Shown here piece after piece: positions 52,465-62,514 of a stretch of DNA of 64,000 nucleotides; within the stretch, counting starts at the first letter, position 1, and every line of letters begins with the position of its first letter. This stretch comes from Flavipsychrobacter sp. Its GTDB lineage: Bacteria; Bacteroidota; Bacteroidia; Chitinophagales; Chitinophagaceae. Below the pieces are notes generated by a model. That model was not told the origin of the DNA and ran no database searches. It worked only from the letters and a program-made list of their open reading frames with translations. The DNA lies in NCBI GenBank assembly GCA_021155965.1, contig JAJNBJ010000007.1, forward strand, positions 1 to 64,000. Reading direction: 5' to 3'. The translations under genes were made by a program, and so were the position numbers.

Positions 52465-54240
52465 ATGTATGTACAGCCAAATCCCGACATTTGCCCTATG
52501 AAGAACCTGGCTTCGCTGAATAAATATTTTATCAAATACAAATGGCGGCTATTGCTAGGTCTGCTGTTTGTTGCTATCTCCAGCAAGTTTGCTGTAATGC
52601 CGGGTTATGTAATAAAAGACATTATTGATGATGTACAAAAAATGATCGCTGCGCAAACTGAACGCTCCTCGATTATCTCTTTCGTAATTAAAGGCGGCAT
52701 TATCCTGATTGGGTTGGCACTTCTCAGGGGGTTATTTATGTTCATGATGCGGCAAACGATCATTGTCATGTCGCGGCATATAGAATATGATCAGAAAAAT
52801 GAGATCTACAACCACTACGAGCAACTGAATACACACTTTTTCAAAACCAACTTCACCGGCGACTTAATGAACCGTATATCGGAGGATGTATCACGGGTAC
52901 GTATGTACACAGGCCCATCAATCATGTATTTTACGTCGGTTGTTTTCCTTGCCATCTTCTGCATATGGGATATGCTTCGGGTGAATGCTATGCTTACCAT
53001 GTGCGTTATAGCACCATTGCCCGTGCTGGCATTTTCTATTTATATGGTTAATAAAGTGATTTTCAGGAAAAGCGGAAAGATACAGGCGCAGCTTTCTGCA
53101 CTTACCACAACAGCGCAGGAATCATACTCAGGCATACGGGTAATAAAGTCCTTTGTACAGGAAAAGAATATGATGCGTTTCTTCAACATCAATTCTGAAG
53201 AGTATAAGAAGAGTTCCATTAACCTATCCCTTACTGAGGCAGTCTATTTCCCGTTCATGAACCTGTTCATAGGCCTGAGTATGCTATGTACGGTGCTTAT
53301 AGGCGGATATTTTGCAATAAACTGGCAAATAACCACCGGCAATATTGCGCAATTCGTTATCTACATCAATATCCTGATGTTCCCTATCTCCAGCATAGGC
53401 ATGGTAGCAAGCATGACGCAGCGTGCGGGTGCATCTCAAAAGAGGATAGATGAGTTCCTGGATACAAAACCTGAGATAGTTACACCCACCAACGCAATAT
53501 ACAAACCCTTGCACGGAGCTATTACTTTCAATGATGTGACTTTTACTTATCCGCATACAGGCATTACAGCGTTGCAACATTTCTCTCTTGATATTAAACC
53601 GGGGCAGAAAATAGCAATCATAGGCAAGACAGGCTCTGGCAAATCAACCTTAGCACATCTGCTATTGAGGATGTACGACACAACATCAGGAGCACTGGCT
53701 TTTGATAATAATAACATTACCGACTACGACTTACAACATCTGCGTAAAAACATTGCCTATGCCCCACAGGATGCCTACTTATTCTCTGACACTATTTACA
53801 ACAACATTAGATTCGGGAAAGATGATGCAACAGAATCTGAAGTAAAGGCTGCTGCCCGTATGGCGGATCTTGATAAGGATATCGCCACTTTTGCCAGAGG
53901 CTATGAAACTATGATAGGCGAGCGAGGCGTAATGCTCTCCGGGGGGCAAAAGCAACGTATGGTATTGGCAAGGGCGTTATTAAAGAACAGCAATATCCTT
54001 ATTATGGATGAATGTCTCTCAGCCGTGGATACTCAAACGGAGAAAACCATTTTAGCCAACCTGCAAAACTATCTCGAAAATAAAACAACCCTCGTCATCA
54101 CCCATCGCATCTTCACCAGCTGGACATTTGACCAGATCATTATCCTTGACCATGGCACAATTGCAGAGAAAGGCACACATGAAGAATTAATGGCACTGAA
54201 TGGCCGCTACGCAAAATTATACCTGCACCAAACCAGCTAA
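52465..54240 (+). CDS. MsbA-like ABC exporter, fused membrane and ATPase domains
   Basis: 591 residues. A second ATG at 52498 is a plausible alternative start. Six membrane helices (about 20-300) precede a nucleotide-binding domain with Walker A IIGKTGSGKSTL, signature MLSGGQKQRMV, Walker B ILIMDECLSAVD and the switch VITHR. A type-IV half-transporter, probably a homodimer, moving lipid, peptide or drug substrates. It ends with a 4-bp overlap with the convergent response regulator. Confidence 0.92.
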   Translation: MYVQPNPDICPMKNLASLNKYFIKYKWRLLLGLLFVAISSKFAVMPGYVIKDIIDDVQKMIAAQTERSSIISFVIKGGIILIGLALLRGLFMFMMRQTIIVMSRHIEYDQKNEIYNHYEQLNTHFFKTNFTGDLMNRISEDVSRVRMYTGPSIMYFTSVVFLAIFCIWDMLRVNAMLTMCVIAPLPVLAFSIYMVNKVIFRKSGKIQAQLSALTTTAQESYSGIRVIKSFVQEKNMMRFFNINSEEYKKSSINLSLTEAVYFPFMNLFIGLSMLCTVLIGGYFAINWQITTGNIAQFVIYINILMFPISSIGMVASMTQRAGASQKRIDEFLDTKPEIVTPTNAIYKPLHGAITFNDVTFTYPHTGITALQHFSLDIKPGQKIAIIGKTGSGKSTLAHLLLRMYDTTSGALAFDNNNITDYDLQHLRKNIAYAPQDAYLFSDTIYNNIRFGKDDATESEVKAAARMADLDKDIATFARGYETMIGERGVMLSGGQKQRMVLARALLKNSNILIMDECLSAVDTQTEKTILANLQNYLENKTTLVITHRIFTSWTFDQIIILDHGTIAEKGTHEELMALNGRYAKLYLHQTS

Positions 54241-54869
54241 ATAAACTTATTATCCTTCGCTGCCTTTATGGCATCTGCTTTGGAATGCACATCAAGCTTG
54301 TGGTAGATATTCTTGATATGCGATTTTACTGTCTCCAGGTCTATGAATAGCTCCTCTGCAATACGCTTACGGCTTTTGCCGGTAGCTATCTGTTCTAGTA
54401 TTTCCGTTTCCCTGCGGGTAAGTGGTGTTGATTCATTACGTTTAAAAGAAGAGATTACCATGCGCGCTATATGTGCACTCATCGGGCCACCGCCTTCCAT
54501 CACTTCATGTATCGCGGCTACTATTTTTTCAGGAGGAGTATTTTTGGTAAGATAACCCGCGGCGCCATTGCCTAATGCACGGAAAATGAGCATTTCCTGC
54601 TCATAAACGGTAAGTATCAGTATGTGTGTTTCTGGCAATAGCTTCTTCAGCTTTGGCAATGCCTCTACACCCGATACACCTGGCAGCTCCACATCCAGCA
54701 ATATCACATCAGGGTCATCATTGGCTATTTTCTTCAGGGCTTCTTCGCACGAGCGGTATGCCCCTACAACTTTATATCCACTGGTATTACCTATCAGGAA
54801 CGCATATCCTTCACGTATGGTCTCATCGTCTTCTATTATAGCTACACGAATATCCAGATCACGTTTCAT
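54237..54869 (-). CDS. NarL/LuxR-family response regulator
   Basis: 210 residues. Receiver domain with acidic pocket Glu13-Asp14-Asp15 and phospho-acceptor Asp59 (VILLDVELPGVSG), then a LuxR-type HTH (about 145-205: LTRRETEILEQIATGKSRKR; LETVKSHIKNIYHKL). It lies 45 bp downstream of the propeller sensor kinase and is very likely its partner. Confidence 0.93.
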   Translation of the reverse strand: MKRDLDIRVAIIEDDETIREGYAFLIGNTSGYKVVGAYRSCEEALKKIANDDPDVILLDVELPGVSGVEALPKLKKLLPETHILILTVYEQEMLIFRALGNGAAGYLTKNTPPEKIVAAIHEVMEGGGPMSAHIARMVISSFKRNESTPLTRRETEILEQIATGKSRKRIAEELFIDLETVKSHIKNIYHKLDVHSKADAIKAAKDNKFI

Positions 54870-54914
54870 AGTTATATGTTTAGGTAAAGTTCTTTAATTT
54901 AACCATACAGAATA

Positions 54915-57884
54915 TCACCTGTTTTGAGGTATTTTGAAGGTTAGGTTAATGATGGTTCCCTTCCCTGGCCGTGAATCTACATACAATTTACCATGCAGGC
55001 GCTCCGCACGTATGTGCATGTTATTAATACCATTCCCCTTTGTCGCGGTATGCACGTCAAATCCTTGCCCATCATCTTTCAATACCATTTGCAGTGTATT
55101 TCTGCCTTTTACCTGTACTTCAATTACTACATTTCTGGCTCGGGAGTACTTAAGGCTGTTATTCAGTGCCTCTTTAAATATCATGATCAGGTTACGGCTC
55201 ATATCCATTGGTAAACGGAAGTGCTTCCACTTGTCATCAGTGCCTGAAAAAGTAAAGGTCATTTCTGTATCCTCAAATAACTCCATACCAAAATCACGGA
55301 TACGGTGCAATATCTCGTACAAATTATCATTGGATGGTTTCAGCGACCATAGGATATCACGTGTACCTCCATACAATTGCGCAGTATTATCCTCTATCTG
55401 GCCTAATATTCTTAATGATTCAGGATTCAGTTGTGTCTTATTCTTCAGTACATTGGTCAGCACGTTGATACGCGTCAGCTTATTGCCTATCTCATCATGA
55501 AAATCTTCAGCAGTGCGCAACCGTATCTTCACCTGTTCTTCAGAGCGTAATTTTTCCAACAACAGTTGCCTGCGCTGCTTCTTGCTGTTTACAAGATATT
55601 GCAGCAATATACCCGTCAACAAGCATGCAATAAGTACAGCAAACCTAAACCAGGTCGTCTTCTGGAACGGCGTAATGATCTCAAACTCGTAACGTAGTTC
55701 AGGCGTGGTTTGACCGGGGTATTGACACTGCACAACAAACACATACTTACCCGGTGGTAATGCAGAATAAGTGACAGAATTGGTAGTGCTCCACTCCGAC
55801 CATGGCGTTTCCAGCCCCTCCATGCGGTACCTGTATAAAATTTGCGAACCACTTAGGGACACTGCATGGAATGTAAAAGCAATGTTGTTCTTTTTATACG
55901 GCAGGCGCAGGTTGTAGGGTATGCCATACCAGTTGTCGCTGCTGTCGTAGTAGCTCTTGTCAATAGTGTTCTCCGCTGTAAGCTTTACTGATTGCAATAC
56001 AATACTCACCGGCGCCGATGATACTACTGCACTGCGCGGCTGGTAATGCACAGCTCCATTTGTTGTACCAAACCATATGCTGCCATCTGGCAATTTCAGC
56101 ACAGAGTTAATATTGCTCTCCATGCCATTAATGCCCTGCGCCTTGCCGTAAAAGGTGATCTCAGGCTCATCCTGTACATTCATTCTAATTTTGTGGATGC
56201 CGAAGCCGGTGCCCACCCAAATATTTCCTTCATCATCAGCAATTATGTTGTAAATGAAATCAGAACGCAACCCATCATTTTTGTTGATGATGAGCACCTT
56301 ACGGGTATCCAGGTTGTAGCGCACCACACCATTATCCGGGCTGCCCATCCATAAGTTCCTTCCCTGCATGGTGAAACAATGCAGTACAAAACTATCTGCC
56401 CCTGTATTGGTCTTAAACTCCGTCACCTCACCATTATGATACAACAGCAGGCCGCTTTCCTCGCCTATTAGCACACTATCTCTGCCAATTGCAAGAAAAG
56501 ATGCTATTCTCGTATTCTTAGTGGGCACTGTTTTAAAACTGTCATGCTCAAATAACAGCGCCCCATTGGCAAAACCTATCCACAACCGTTCTTCAGGGTC
56601 TTCATAAACGCAGTTAACATCGATGGATGGAAAATTCCTCTCGGGTGCTACATACTGACGGAATATTCCTTTGTCGTACGACCATAATCCCCTGCCCCGT
56701 GTACCTATCCACAGTTTGGACCTGCGCGTATAACACAGCGAAGTGATAGACGGTACAGGATTAGAAGGGAATGACAGCGGGCTTATTTTACCATCCTTAA
56801 AAATGTACAGCCCCGCGTCATACGTACCCAGGAAAAGAGAATCCTTCTTGTTGCTGGCAATACCTATTATCTGCGCGCTAGGCATCCCCATTGTCTCATT
56901 AAGACTGGTAAACTGTGTACCTGAATATCTGAATACCCCCTGCCCGTCCGATGCCATCCATATGTTGCCTTCAATATCAGTAAACACTTCAAAGAAATTA
57001 TTATCGCTAAGTCCGTTTCGCTTATTGTAATGCTGCACAGAACTGCCTTCAACTTTAATAACCCCATTATTGATAGCCAGCCACAATGCGCCGGACTTAT
57101 CCTGCGTGATGGCAGTGATCACCGGCTGGGCAACTGCGGAGTCTGTTTTTACTGATACAGCAACTAAATTATTCCGAACTAACTTATACAAACCTGTATT
57201 GGAGCCGATCCATATTGCTCCGTTCTTATCTCTGAAAATGTCATAAACGCGAGTGGTGCCGCCTTGTAATGGAAGCGCTACAGTATCTACCTTGTTTTCA
57301 TACTGGTGATAAAGAACCCCTTTCTTCGCGATCCATAAATGGTTCTTCTCTGCCAGGATTGAGGACACATACCCGGTATCACCGGGAGTAACATAGTATT
57401 TTATCTTACCCCCTGTTATGTAATACACATCCCCTGCCACACGCCACCAGGTGGTATCGTTAACCACATATATCTGCTGCGTATGGTTGAGGACACGTGT
57501 CTGTTCCTGCTGCCGTGAAAAATGTGTGAAATTTTTTCCGTCAAACCGGGATATTGTCTTTTCGCTGCCTATCCAAATACTTCCGGTATTATCAGTAGCC
57601 ACAGACCATATCGTATTATTCTGCAGCCCGTTTCGTATGGTATAGCCGGTAAAATTACTGCCATCATAGCGTGATAATCCTCCCAGCGTTCCTATCCATA
57701 GATTGCCCATTTTGTCCTGGGTAACGCAAGTTGCCTGAGATTGTATCAATCCATCATCCACATTCAGGTTGTGGAAGGGATAACGCTGCGCATAGGTAAT
57801 TGTCACGCTTAAAAGAAGCAGGACCGGAAAAACCCAGATCGTCTTAACTAGTGATAGTGAACGCCTTATGCGCATGAAGTCCAT
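54915..57884 (-). CDS. Two-component-propeller sensor histidine kinase (HisKA_3 type)
   Basis: 989 residues. Signal or anchor segment (about 12-32), then 12 or more reg_prop blades (about 35-650: GNLWIGTLGGLSRYDG; GSIWIGSEKTISRFDG; ERLWIGFANGALLF) forming a double beta-propeller, a Y_Y_Y domain (about 660-750), a membrane helix (WFRFAVLIACLLTGILLQYL), HisKA_3 with His796 in DFHDEIGNKL and an HATPase (DDGQGFDVHTATKGNGINNM). The reg_prop class typically senses polysaccharides or oligomers in the periplasm. The neighbouring response regulator and divergent TonB-dependent receptor fit an uptake-control unit. Confidence 0.92.
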   Translation of the reverse strand: MDFMRIRRSLSLVKTIWVFPVLLLLSVTITYAQRYPFHNLNVDDGLIQSQATCVTQDKMGNLWIGTLGGLSRYDGSNFTGYTIRNGLQNNTIWSVATDNTGSIWIGSEKTISRFDGKNFTHFSRQQEQTRVLNHTQQIYVVNDTTWWRVAGDVYYITGGKIKYYVTPGDTGYVSSILAEKNHLWIAKKGVLYHQYENKVDTVALPLQGGTTRVYDIFRDKNGAIWIGSNTGLYKLVRNNLVAVSVKTDSAVAQPVITAITQDKSGALWLAINNGVIKVEGSSVQHYNKRNGLSDNNFFEVFTDIEGNIWMASDGQGVFRYSGTQFTSLNETMGMPSAQIIGIASNKKDSLFLGTYDAGLYIFKDGKISPLSFPSNPVPSITSLCYTRRSKLWIGTRGRGLWSYDKGIFRQYVAPERNFPSIDVNCVYEDPEERLWIGFANGALLFEHDSFKTVPTKNTRIASFLAIGRDSVLIGEESGLLLYHNGEVTEFKTNTGADSFVLHCFTMQGRNLWMGSPDNGVVRYNLDTRKVLIINKNDGLRSDFIYNIIADDEGNIWVGTGFGIHKIRMNVQDEPEITFYGKAQGINGMESNINSVLKLPDGSIWFGTTNGAVHYQPRSAVVSSAPVSIVLQSVKLTAENTIDKSYYDSSDNWYGIPYNLRLPYKKNNIAFTFHAVSLSGSQILYRYRMEGLETPWSEWSTTNSVTYSALPPGKYVFVVQCQYPGQTTPELRYEFEIITPFQKTTWFRFAVLIACLLTGILLQYLVNSKKQRRQLLLEKLRSEEQVKIRLRTAEDFHDEIGNKLTRINVLTNVLKNKTQLNPESLRILGQIEDNTAQLYGGTRDILWSLKPSNDNLYEILHRIRDFGMELFEDTEMTFTFSGTDDKWKHFRLPMDMSRNLIMIFKEALNNSLKYSRARNVVIEVQVKGRNTLQMVLKDDGQGFDVHTATKGNGINNMHIRAERLHGKLYVDSRPGKGTIINLTFKIPQNR

Positions 57885-58026
57885 ATTGCTCCTGTGAAAT
57901 TAACCCATATAGGCCGCATATGAAAATACATTACTTCATTTTTCTGTTAGCATTATGCAAATCACCCATTACGGGTGAACACGCCCTGCACACTCCCGGA
58001 TACATTTGGTATATCAAAAGCGAGCC

Positions 58027-60474
58027 ATGAACAGATACCTGCTAACTGCACTTTTTATCCTCTTTATCGCTTCCGGTTTAACTGCCTCAGGCAAGCCGGG
58101 AAACATATCTGGCAAGGTATTGGACGATTTGGGCAAGCCGGTTGTTTTTGCAAGTGTTCTGCTGCTCGGAGAGGATTCCACGCTCATAAAAACAGAGATC
58201 ACTAACGAAAAGGGTGAGTACGGTCTCACCCTTGTTGACAATGGCAGTTATTATATAAAAGTATCTTCTCTGAATTATAGCAACTACTTTTCAGAAAAGC
58301 TGACAATAACAGGGAACACGATCAAAGTTCCTGATATCACACTCATTTCAAAAGGTACAGAGCTAAAGGAAGTAGGCATACGTGCACAAAAACCGTTCGT
58401 AGAGATACATGCCGATAAACTGGTAGTGAATGTAGAGAACAGTATTGTAAATGCGGGCTCTTCTATACTGGATGTAATTGCCCGCTCCCCTGGCGTAAAC
58501 GTTGACCAGAACGATAACATCAGTCTCAAAGGAAAGCAGGGCGTAAATGTGATGATCAACGGGAAAATACAACCTATATCGGCGCAGGAACTGGGTAACC
58601 TGCTCAAGAGCATGCCCTCAAACTCCGTGGAAAACATCGAGATCATCTCCAACCCCTCATCAAAGTATGATGCAGCAGGAACAGCAGGTATCATCAATAT
58701 TAAAATGAAGAAGGATAAAAAAATGGGGTTCAATGGCAGTGTGAATGCCAACTACATACAAGGTGTATATGGAAAGACCACAGAAGGTTTTAACGTGAAC
58801 TATCGCAACAAACGTTTCAACCTGTTCACCAACTATAATTATTCATACAGGGTTGGTTTTAATCATCTGACCCTGGAGCGCAAATTTTATGATAATGATA
58901 CTTTTAAAGCCGCTTACCAGCAGGACAACAACTACCTGTATCATATTACCGGCCATGTTGGGAGCATTGGCGCAGACTATAACCTGTCATCCAAAACTAT
59001 TGTAGGCCTTGCCGTGAATGGCAATTTCACCGATTTCAGGCGGGACGGTGCCAATTACTCCTATGTTTTCGATTCTGTGAACAATGTCAGCTCACGCTTC
59101 TCCACAGACAATGCCTCACCCAACCAATGGTATAATTGCGCTGTGAACCTGAACCTCCGGCATACATTTGACAGTACCGGCCGTTCTTTGTCTGCAGACG
59201 CTGACTATGCCACTTATCCAAGCACAGGCACGCAGGATTATACTACTAATCTGTATGATGCTGACGGTACATTAACATCAAAAATACCTCAGATACTGCG
59301 TGGTGAACAAAATGGGCTTACACAAATAAGGTCTTTCAAAGCAGACTATGCTCACCCGTTGAAAAACGGTGCTAAAATAGAAGCAGGAATAAAGATCAGC
59401 TATGTAACTGCTGATAATGACCTGAAGTTTTTTAACGGGGTGGATAACAACACCCACTATGTACTCGACACGACAAAAACTTATCACTTTATTTATAAAG
59501 AGAACATCAACGCAGCTTACATTAATTTCAGTAAGGATTGGTCGAAATGGAGCACTCAGTTGGGCCTAAGGGTTGAGCAAACGATTGCTGATGGCAATGA
59601 TGTAACCTCTGATTCTACCTTCTCAAGAAATTATATGCAGCCGTTTCCAAGCCTTGCCGTGCAAAGACACCTGGATGCCAATAATGACCTGGGAATAACA
59701 CTAAGCCGCCGTATACAGCGGCCCAATTATGAACAGCTAAATCCCTTCAAATTTTATCTTGACCCCACAACTTACAAGGCGGGATATCCTTACCTGAACC
59801 CGGCGCTCTCTTATGCGGTGGAGTTATCTTATGTATACAAGCAAAAATTGATCACTACGCTTAATTACACAATTACCAATGCACCGCTCATTGAAGTGAT
59901 ACAACCCAGCACGGATGAGGAAAGGGTAACCATACAAACCACCAAAAACCTTACTAGTATGGCCTACTACGGCATAAATGGCTCATACCAATTCCGTATC
60001 ACAAAGTGGTGGAACAATGTGACCAATGTTAACATTTACTATTCCGAATACACCGGTAATATTGCAGGTTCGTATCTTCAGACAGGGCAGGGAACGTTTG
60101 ATATTTATACCAACAATAGTTTCATTCTGCCAAAGAATTTTTCGGCAGAGCTCAGCGGCTATTATCAGGCGCCACAGCAGTATGGCTATATGAACCTGCG
60201 CCCGCAATGGATGGTCAACGTAGGTATCCAGAAAAACCTGTTCGATAAACGGGCAACTGTGCGCCTTAATGCATCAGATATTTTCTGGCGTGGCTATCCA
60301 AGCGCCACATCTGACTACAAGGACTATACCGAATTTTTTGTAGCCAAACGCGATACAAGGCAGGTAACCATGTCGTTCACCTATCGCTTTGGCAAGCGCT
60401 CTGTACCACAATCCCAGCGGCATAATGGCGGCGCCGAGGATGAAAAGAGACGTGCAGGTGGCAGCGGAGCGTAA
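58027..60474 (+). CDS. TonB-dependent outer-membrane receptor
   Basis: 815 residues from ATG at 58027, where the signal peptide MNRYLLTALFILFIASGLTA begins; an upstream TTG is not favoured. A carboxypeptidase-regulatory-like domain (about 27-105: GNISGKVLDDLGKPVVFASV), a plug domain (about 120-230: VENIEIISNPSSKYDAAGTA) and a long 22-strand-like outer_membrane_beta-barrel region follow. The final residues are basic (HNGGAEDEKRRAGGSGA), with a barrel-closing strand before (RDTRQVTMSFTYRFG). TACATTTG (58001-58008) is a -7 candidate. Ligand unknown. Confidence 0.9.
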   Translation: MNRYLLTALFILFIASGLTASGKPGNISGKVLDDLGKPVVFASVLLLGEDSTLIKTEITNEKGEYGLTLVDNGSYYIKVSSLNYSNYFSEKLTITGNTIKVPDITLISKGTELKEVGIRAQKPFVEIHADKLVVNVENSIVNAGSSILDVIARSPGVNVDQNDNISLKGKQGVNVMINGKIQPISAQELGNLLKSMPSNSVENIEIISNPSSKYDAAGTAGIINIKMKKDKKMGFNGSVNANYIQGVYGKTTEGFNVNYRNKRFNLFTNYNYSYRVGFNHLTLERKFYDNDTFKAAYQQDNNYLYHITGHVGSIGADYNLSSKTIVGLAVNGNFTDFRRDGANYSYVFDSVNNVSSRFSTDNASPNQWYNCAVNLNLRHTFDSTGRSLSADADYATYPSTGTQDYTTNLYDADGTLTSKIPQILRGEQNGLTQIRSFKADYAHPLKNGAKIEAGIKISYVTADNDLKFFNGVDNNTHYVLDTTKTYHFIYKENINAAYINFSKDWSKWSTQLGLRVEQTIADGNDVTSDSTFSRNYMQPFPSLAVQRHLDANNDLGITLSRRIQRPNYEQLNPFKFYLDPTTYKAGYPYLNPALSYAVELSYVYKQKLITTLNYTITNAPLIEVIQPSTDEERVTIQTTKNLTSMAYYGINGSYQFRITKWWNNVTNVNIYYSEYTGNIAGSYLQTGQGTFDIYTNNSFILPKNFSAELSGYYQAPQQYGYMNLRPQWMVNVGIQKNLFDKRATVRLNASDIFWRGYPSATSDYKDYTEFFVAKRDTRQVTMSFTYRFGKRSVPQSQRHNGGAEDEKRRAGGSGA

Positions 60475-60525
60475 AGATTTTCCCGCCCTAGATTAGCAAA
60501 TGAACGCTGTATCTGTTACAGCAAG

Positions 60526-60560
60526 CCCCCGGAAAGTGCGAGTACTCCGGGGGTTATTTT
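60526..60560 (+). terminator. Terminator of the TonB-dependent receptor gene
   Basis: CCCCCGGA (60526-60533) and TCCGGGGG (60546-60553) form a GC-rich hairpin followed by TTATTTTT. Confidence 0.75.
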
Positions 60561-60567
60561 TGGGCAT

Positions 60568-60597
60568 AAAAATACCCCGGATGACCGGGGTATTTTT
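60568..60597. terminator. Bidirectional hairpin between the receptor and Cys-rich genes
   Basis: Arms AAAAATACCCCGG (60568-60580) and CCGGGGTATTTTT (60585-60597) pair perfectly around ATGA. Read leftward it ends the Cys-rich gene at 60617. Confidence 0.8.
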
Positions 60598-60616
60598 ATT
60601 GCAATGATTGTATTGC

Positions 60617-60817
60617 TTAAGAATTTGGTTTAGAAGCCTCTTGCTTTTCTTCTTTGTGCGAATCTTTGCACTCTTTTTTGCAATGGCCCTTGTCTTTGCA
60701 GCAAGCAGATTTAGCGGTACACTGCTCGCTTTTCTTCTTGCAGCACGACTTTTCCTTAGCAAATGCGCCACCAGACAACATAACTGCAGCAACCAATAAT
60801 AACGTGAGCTTTTTCAT
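60617..60817 (-). CDS. Small exported Cys/Lys-rich peptide
   Basis: 66 residues from ATG at 60817, where MKKLTLLLVAAVMLSGGAFA is a signal peptide; a longer upstream in-frame start would destroy it. The 46-residue mature part has seven Cys (residues 25, 26, 33, 39, 40, 46, 50), two His and about 14 Lys (KEKSCCKKKSEQCTAKSACC, then KDKGHCKKECKDSHKEEKQE). The composition is metallothionein-like or defensin-like, but no family match is claimed. It ends in a strong terminator. Metal binding is a guess. Confidence 0.7.
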   Translation of the reverse strand: MKKLTLLLVAAVMLSGGAFAKEKSCCKKKSEQCTAKSACCKDKGHCKKECKDSHKEEKQEASKPNS

Positions 60818-60930
60818 TTTTCGAGATTTAGGTGGTAAAGATAGTGAAATATGCATTATAAACCACCCGAATAGGTGCCGCAAATTGTTAAAAATCCGTA
60901 AAACACGGTACCGTACAATACAAAAATACT

Positions 60931-61590
60931 CTATTCGTAATGCGCTAATACTGTTACACCTCCTTTCACATTATCGCCGATATTTACGTTCACTTTTGTA
61001 CCTGATGGTAAAAAAACATCCACCCTCGATCCGAAGCGTATAAACCCGAATTCCTCATTCTGTTTCACGATATCATTCTCCTCAACATAGAATTTAATGC
61101 GGCGTGCCATTGCCCCTGCAATTTGTCTCAGTAATATGTCCCCTCTGTCATTGCCTATCACCATTGTTGTCCGCTCATTCTCAGTTGATGACTTAGGGTG
61201 CCATGCTACAAGGTATTTGCCCTTATGATACTTCATGTACTTAATAACGCCGCTCACCGGGTTGCGGTTCACATGCACATTCACAGGTGACATGAATATG
61301 GACACCTGCAACCTGTTATCATTAAAGTATTCAGACTCATACGTTTCTTCTATCACCACTACCTTGCCATCTGCCGGCGCTATTATCTTATTCTCCCCAT
61401 GCACAAAATTTCTCGATGGGATACGGAAGAATGCCACTACCCAAACCCACACCAGGAAAAGTATAAAAGTAATAATATAAGCCAGCCAGGAAAATTGGGC
61501 ATACAACAGTTCATATGCTGCCCAGGCAAGGCCCATCCAGAGAATAGTAGCTATTAAAATGTGTACATACCCTTCGCGGTGAATTCTCAT
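60931..61590 (-). CDS. psd: Phosphatidylserine decarboxylase proenzyme, short form
   Basis: 219 residues with two N-terminal membrane helices. It makes phosphatidylethanolamine. The self-cleavage site is FGSR at residues 186-189, the variant used by the short Psd type (LGST in E. coli). NKIIAPADGKVVVIEETYES and FMSPVNVHVNRNPVSG are family strings. It lies 48 bp downstream of cdsA on the same strand. Confidence 0.92.
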   Translation of the reverse strand: MRIHREGYVHILIATILWMGLAWAAYELLYAQFSWLAYIITFILFLVWVWVVAFFRIPSRNFVHGENKIIAPADGKVVVIEETYESEYFNDNRLQVSIFMSPVNVHVNRNPVSGVIKYMKYHKGKYLVAWHPKSSTENERTTMVIGNDRGDILLRQIAGAMARRIKFYVEENDIVKQNEEFGFIRFGSRVDVFLPSGTKVNVNIGDNVKGGVTVLAHYE

Positions 61591-61638
61591 TGCTTACAAT
61601 TGAAATGTAAAGTTAGTTTAAAAAGTTAAGGCTGAAAA

Positions 61639-62514
61639 TCAGTGCATAAAAAGTAACACATACACAAAGGCAAATGGTGTAGCAACCAGCAGGGAATCAA
61701 ACCTGTCCAGCGCACCACCATGCCCAGGCATCAATGTACCGGAGTCCTTTACATCAGCCAATCGCTTCAGCTTCGATTCCAGCAGGTCCCCTAATGTACC
61801 TGCTACAGTTGCACATAATGCCAGCATTATCCAGTCTATTATCCTATAAGTATGCGTAAAATAGCCAACTAGTCCCGCAGCTACAATTGTAATTATTGCT
61901 CCTCCAATCGTGCCTTCCCACGTTTTTTTAGGCGAAATGGAAGAAAAAGGGTGCTTCCCAAAAAATGAACCTACAAGATATGCCATTGTGTCGTTGGACC
62001 AGATCATAAGTATTAAAACTAACGGCAACAATGAATACTGAACTCTCATTCCACACAAAAGCATTATAGGAAGAGTTATATAAAACAGTCCCCCTACTGA
62101 CTGCAACATGGCCGAAAAAGAAACCTTTTTAGAAAGCATACTTATCAACATCAGCCCCGAAAAAAGAACCGGCCAAACAATAAAAATAAAAGTTGATTTT
62201 ACGAAAATATCTCTCACATGAGGTTTAATATACCTATCATCAATCAATTCATCATTAGGTAGCCTGAAGCCTGAAAAAATTAATAGCCCCAATACGGCTA
62301 TCACATGTATAACAACAGGCAACCACATCGGCCAATAGTGCTCCTTATCTATTTTCCGCATCAATCTGAAGTAATCTCTCAGGCACAGTATATTAATGAT
62401 AAGGATTAATCCCAAAAACGCCCATTCATTCCACAGCAAACCCGTAAGCATGATAGCCACAAAAACTACCGAGCTCCCTAAGCGTGTAAAAAATACTGGT
62501 ACGTTTAATGCCAT
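61639..62514 (-). CDS. cdsA: Phosphatidate cytidylyltransferase
   Basis: 291 residues from ATG at 62514. It makes CDP-diacylglycerol. Multiple membrane helices and the signature DSGTLMPGHGGALDRFDSLL are present. The ATG shares its first base with the stop of the CPBP gene (TAATG), so translation is coupled. An upstream in-frame ATG inside that gene is not needed. Confidence 0.94.
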   Translation of the reverse strand: MALNVPVFFTRLGSSVVFVAIMLTGLLWNEWAFLGLILIINILCLRDYFRLMRKIDKEHYWPMWLPVVIHVIAVLGLLIFSGFRLPNDELIDDRYIKPHVRDIFVKSTFIFIVWPVLFSGLMLISMLSKKVSFSAMLQSVGGLFYITLPIMLLCGMRVQYSLLPLVLILMIWSNDTMAYLVGSFFGKHPFSSISPKKTWEGTIGGAIITIVAAGLVGYFTHTYRIIDWIMLALCATVAGTLGDLLESKLKRLADVKDSGTLMPGHGGALDRFDSLLVATPFAFVYVLLFMH

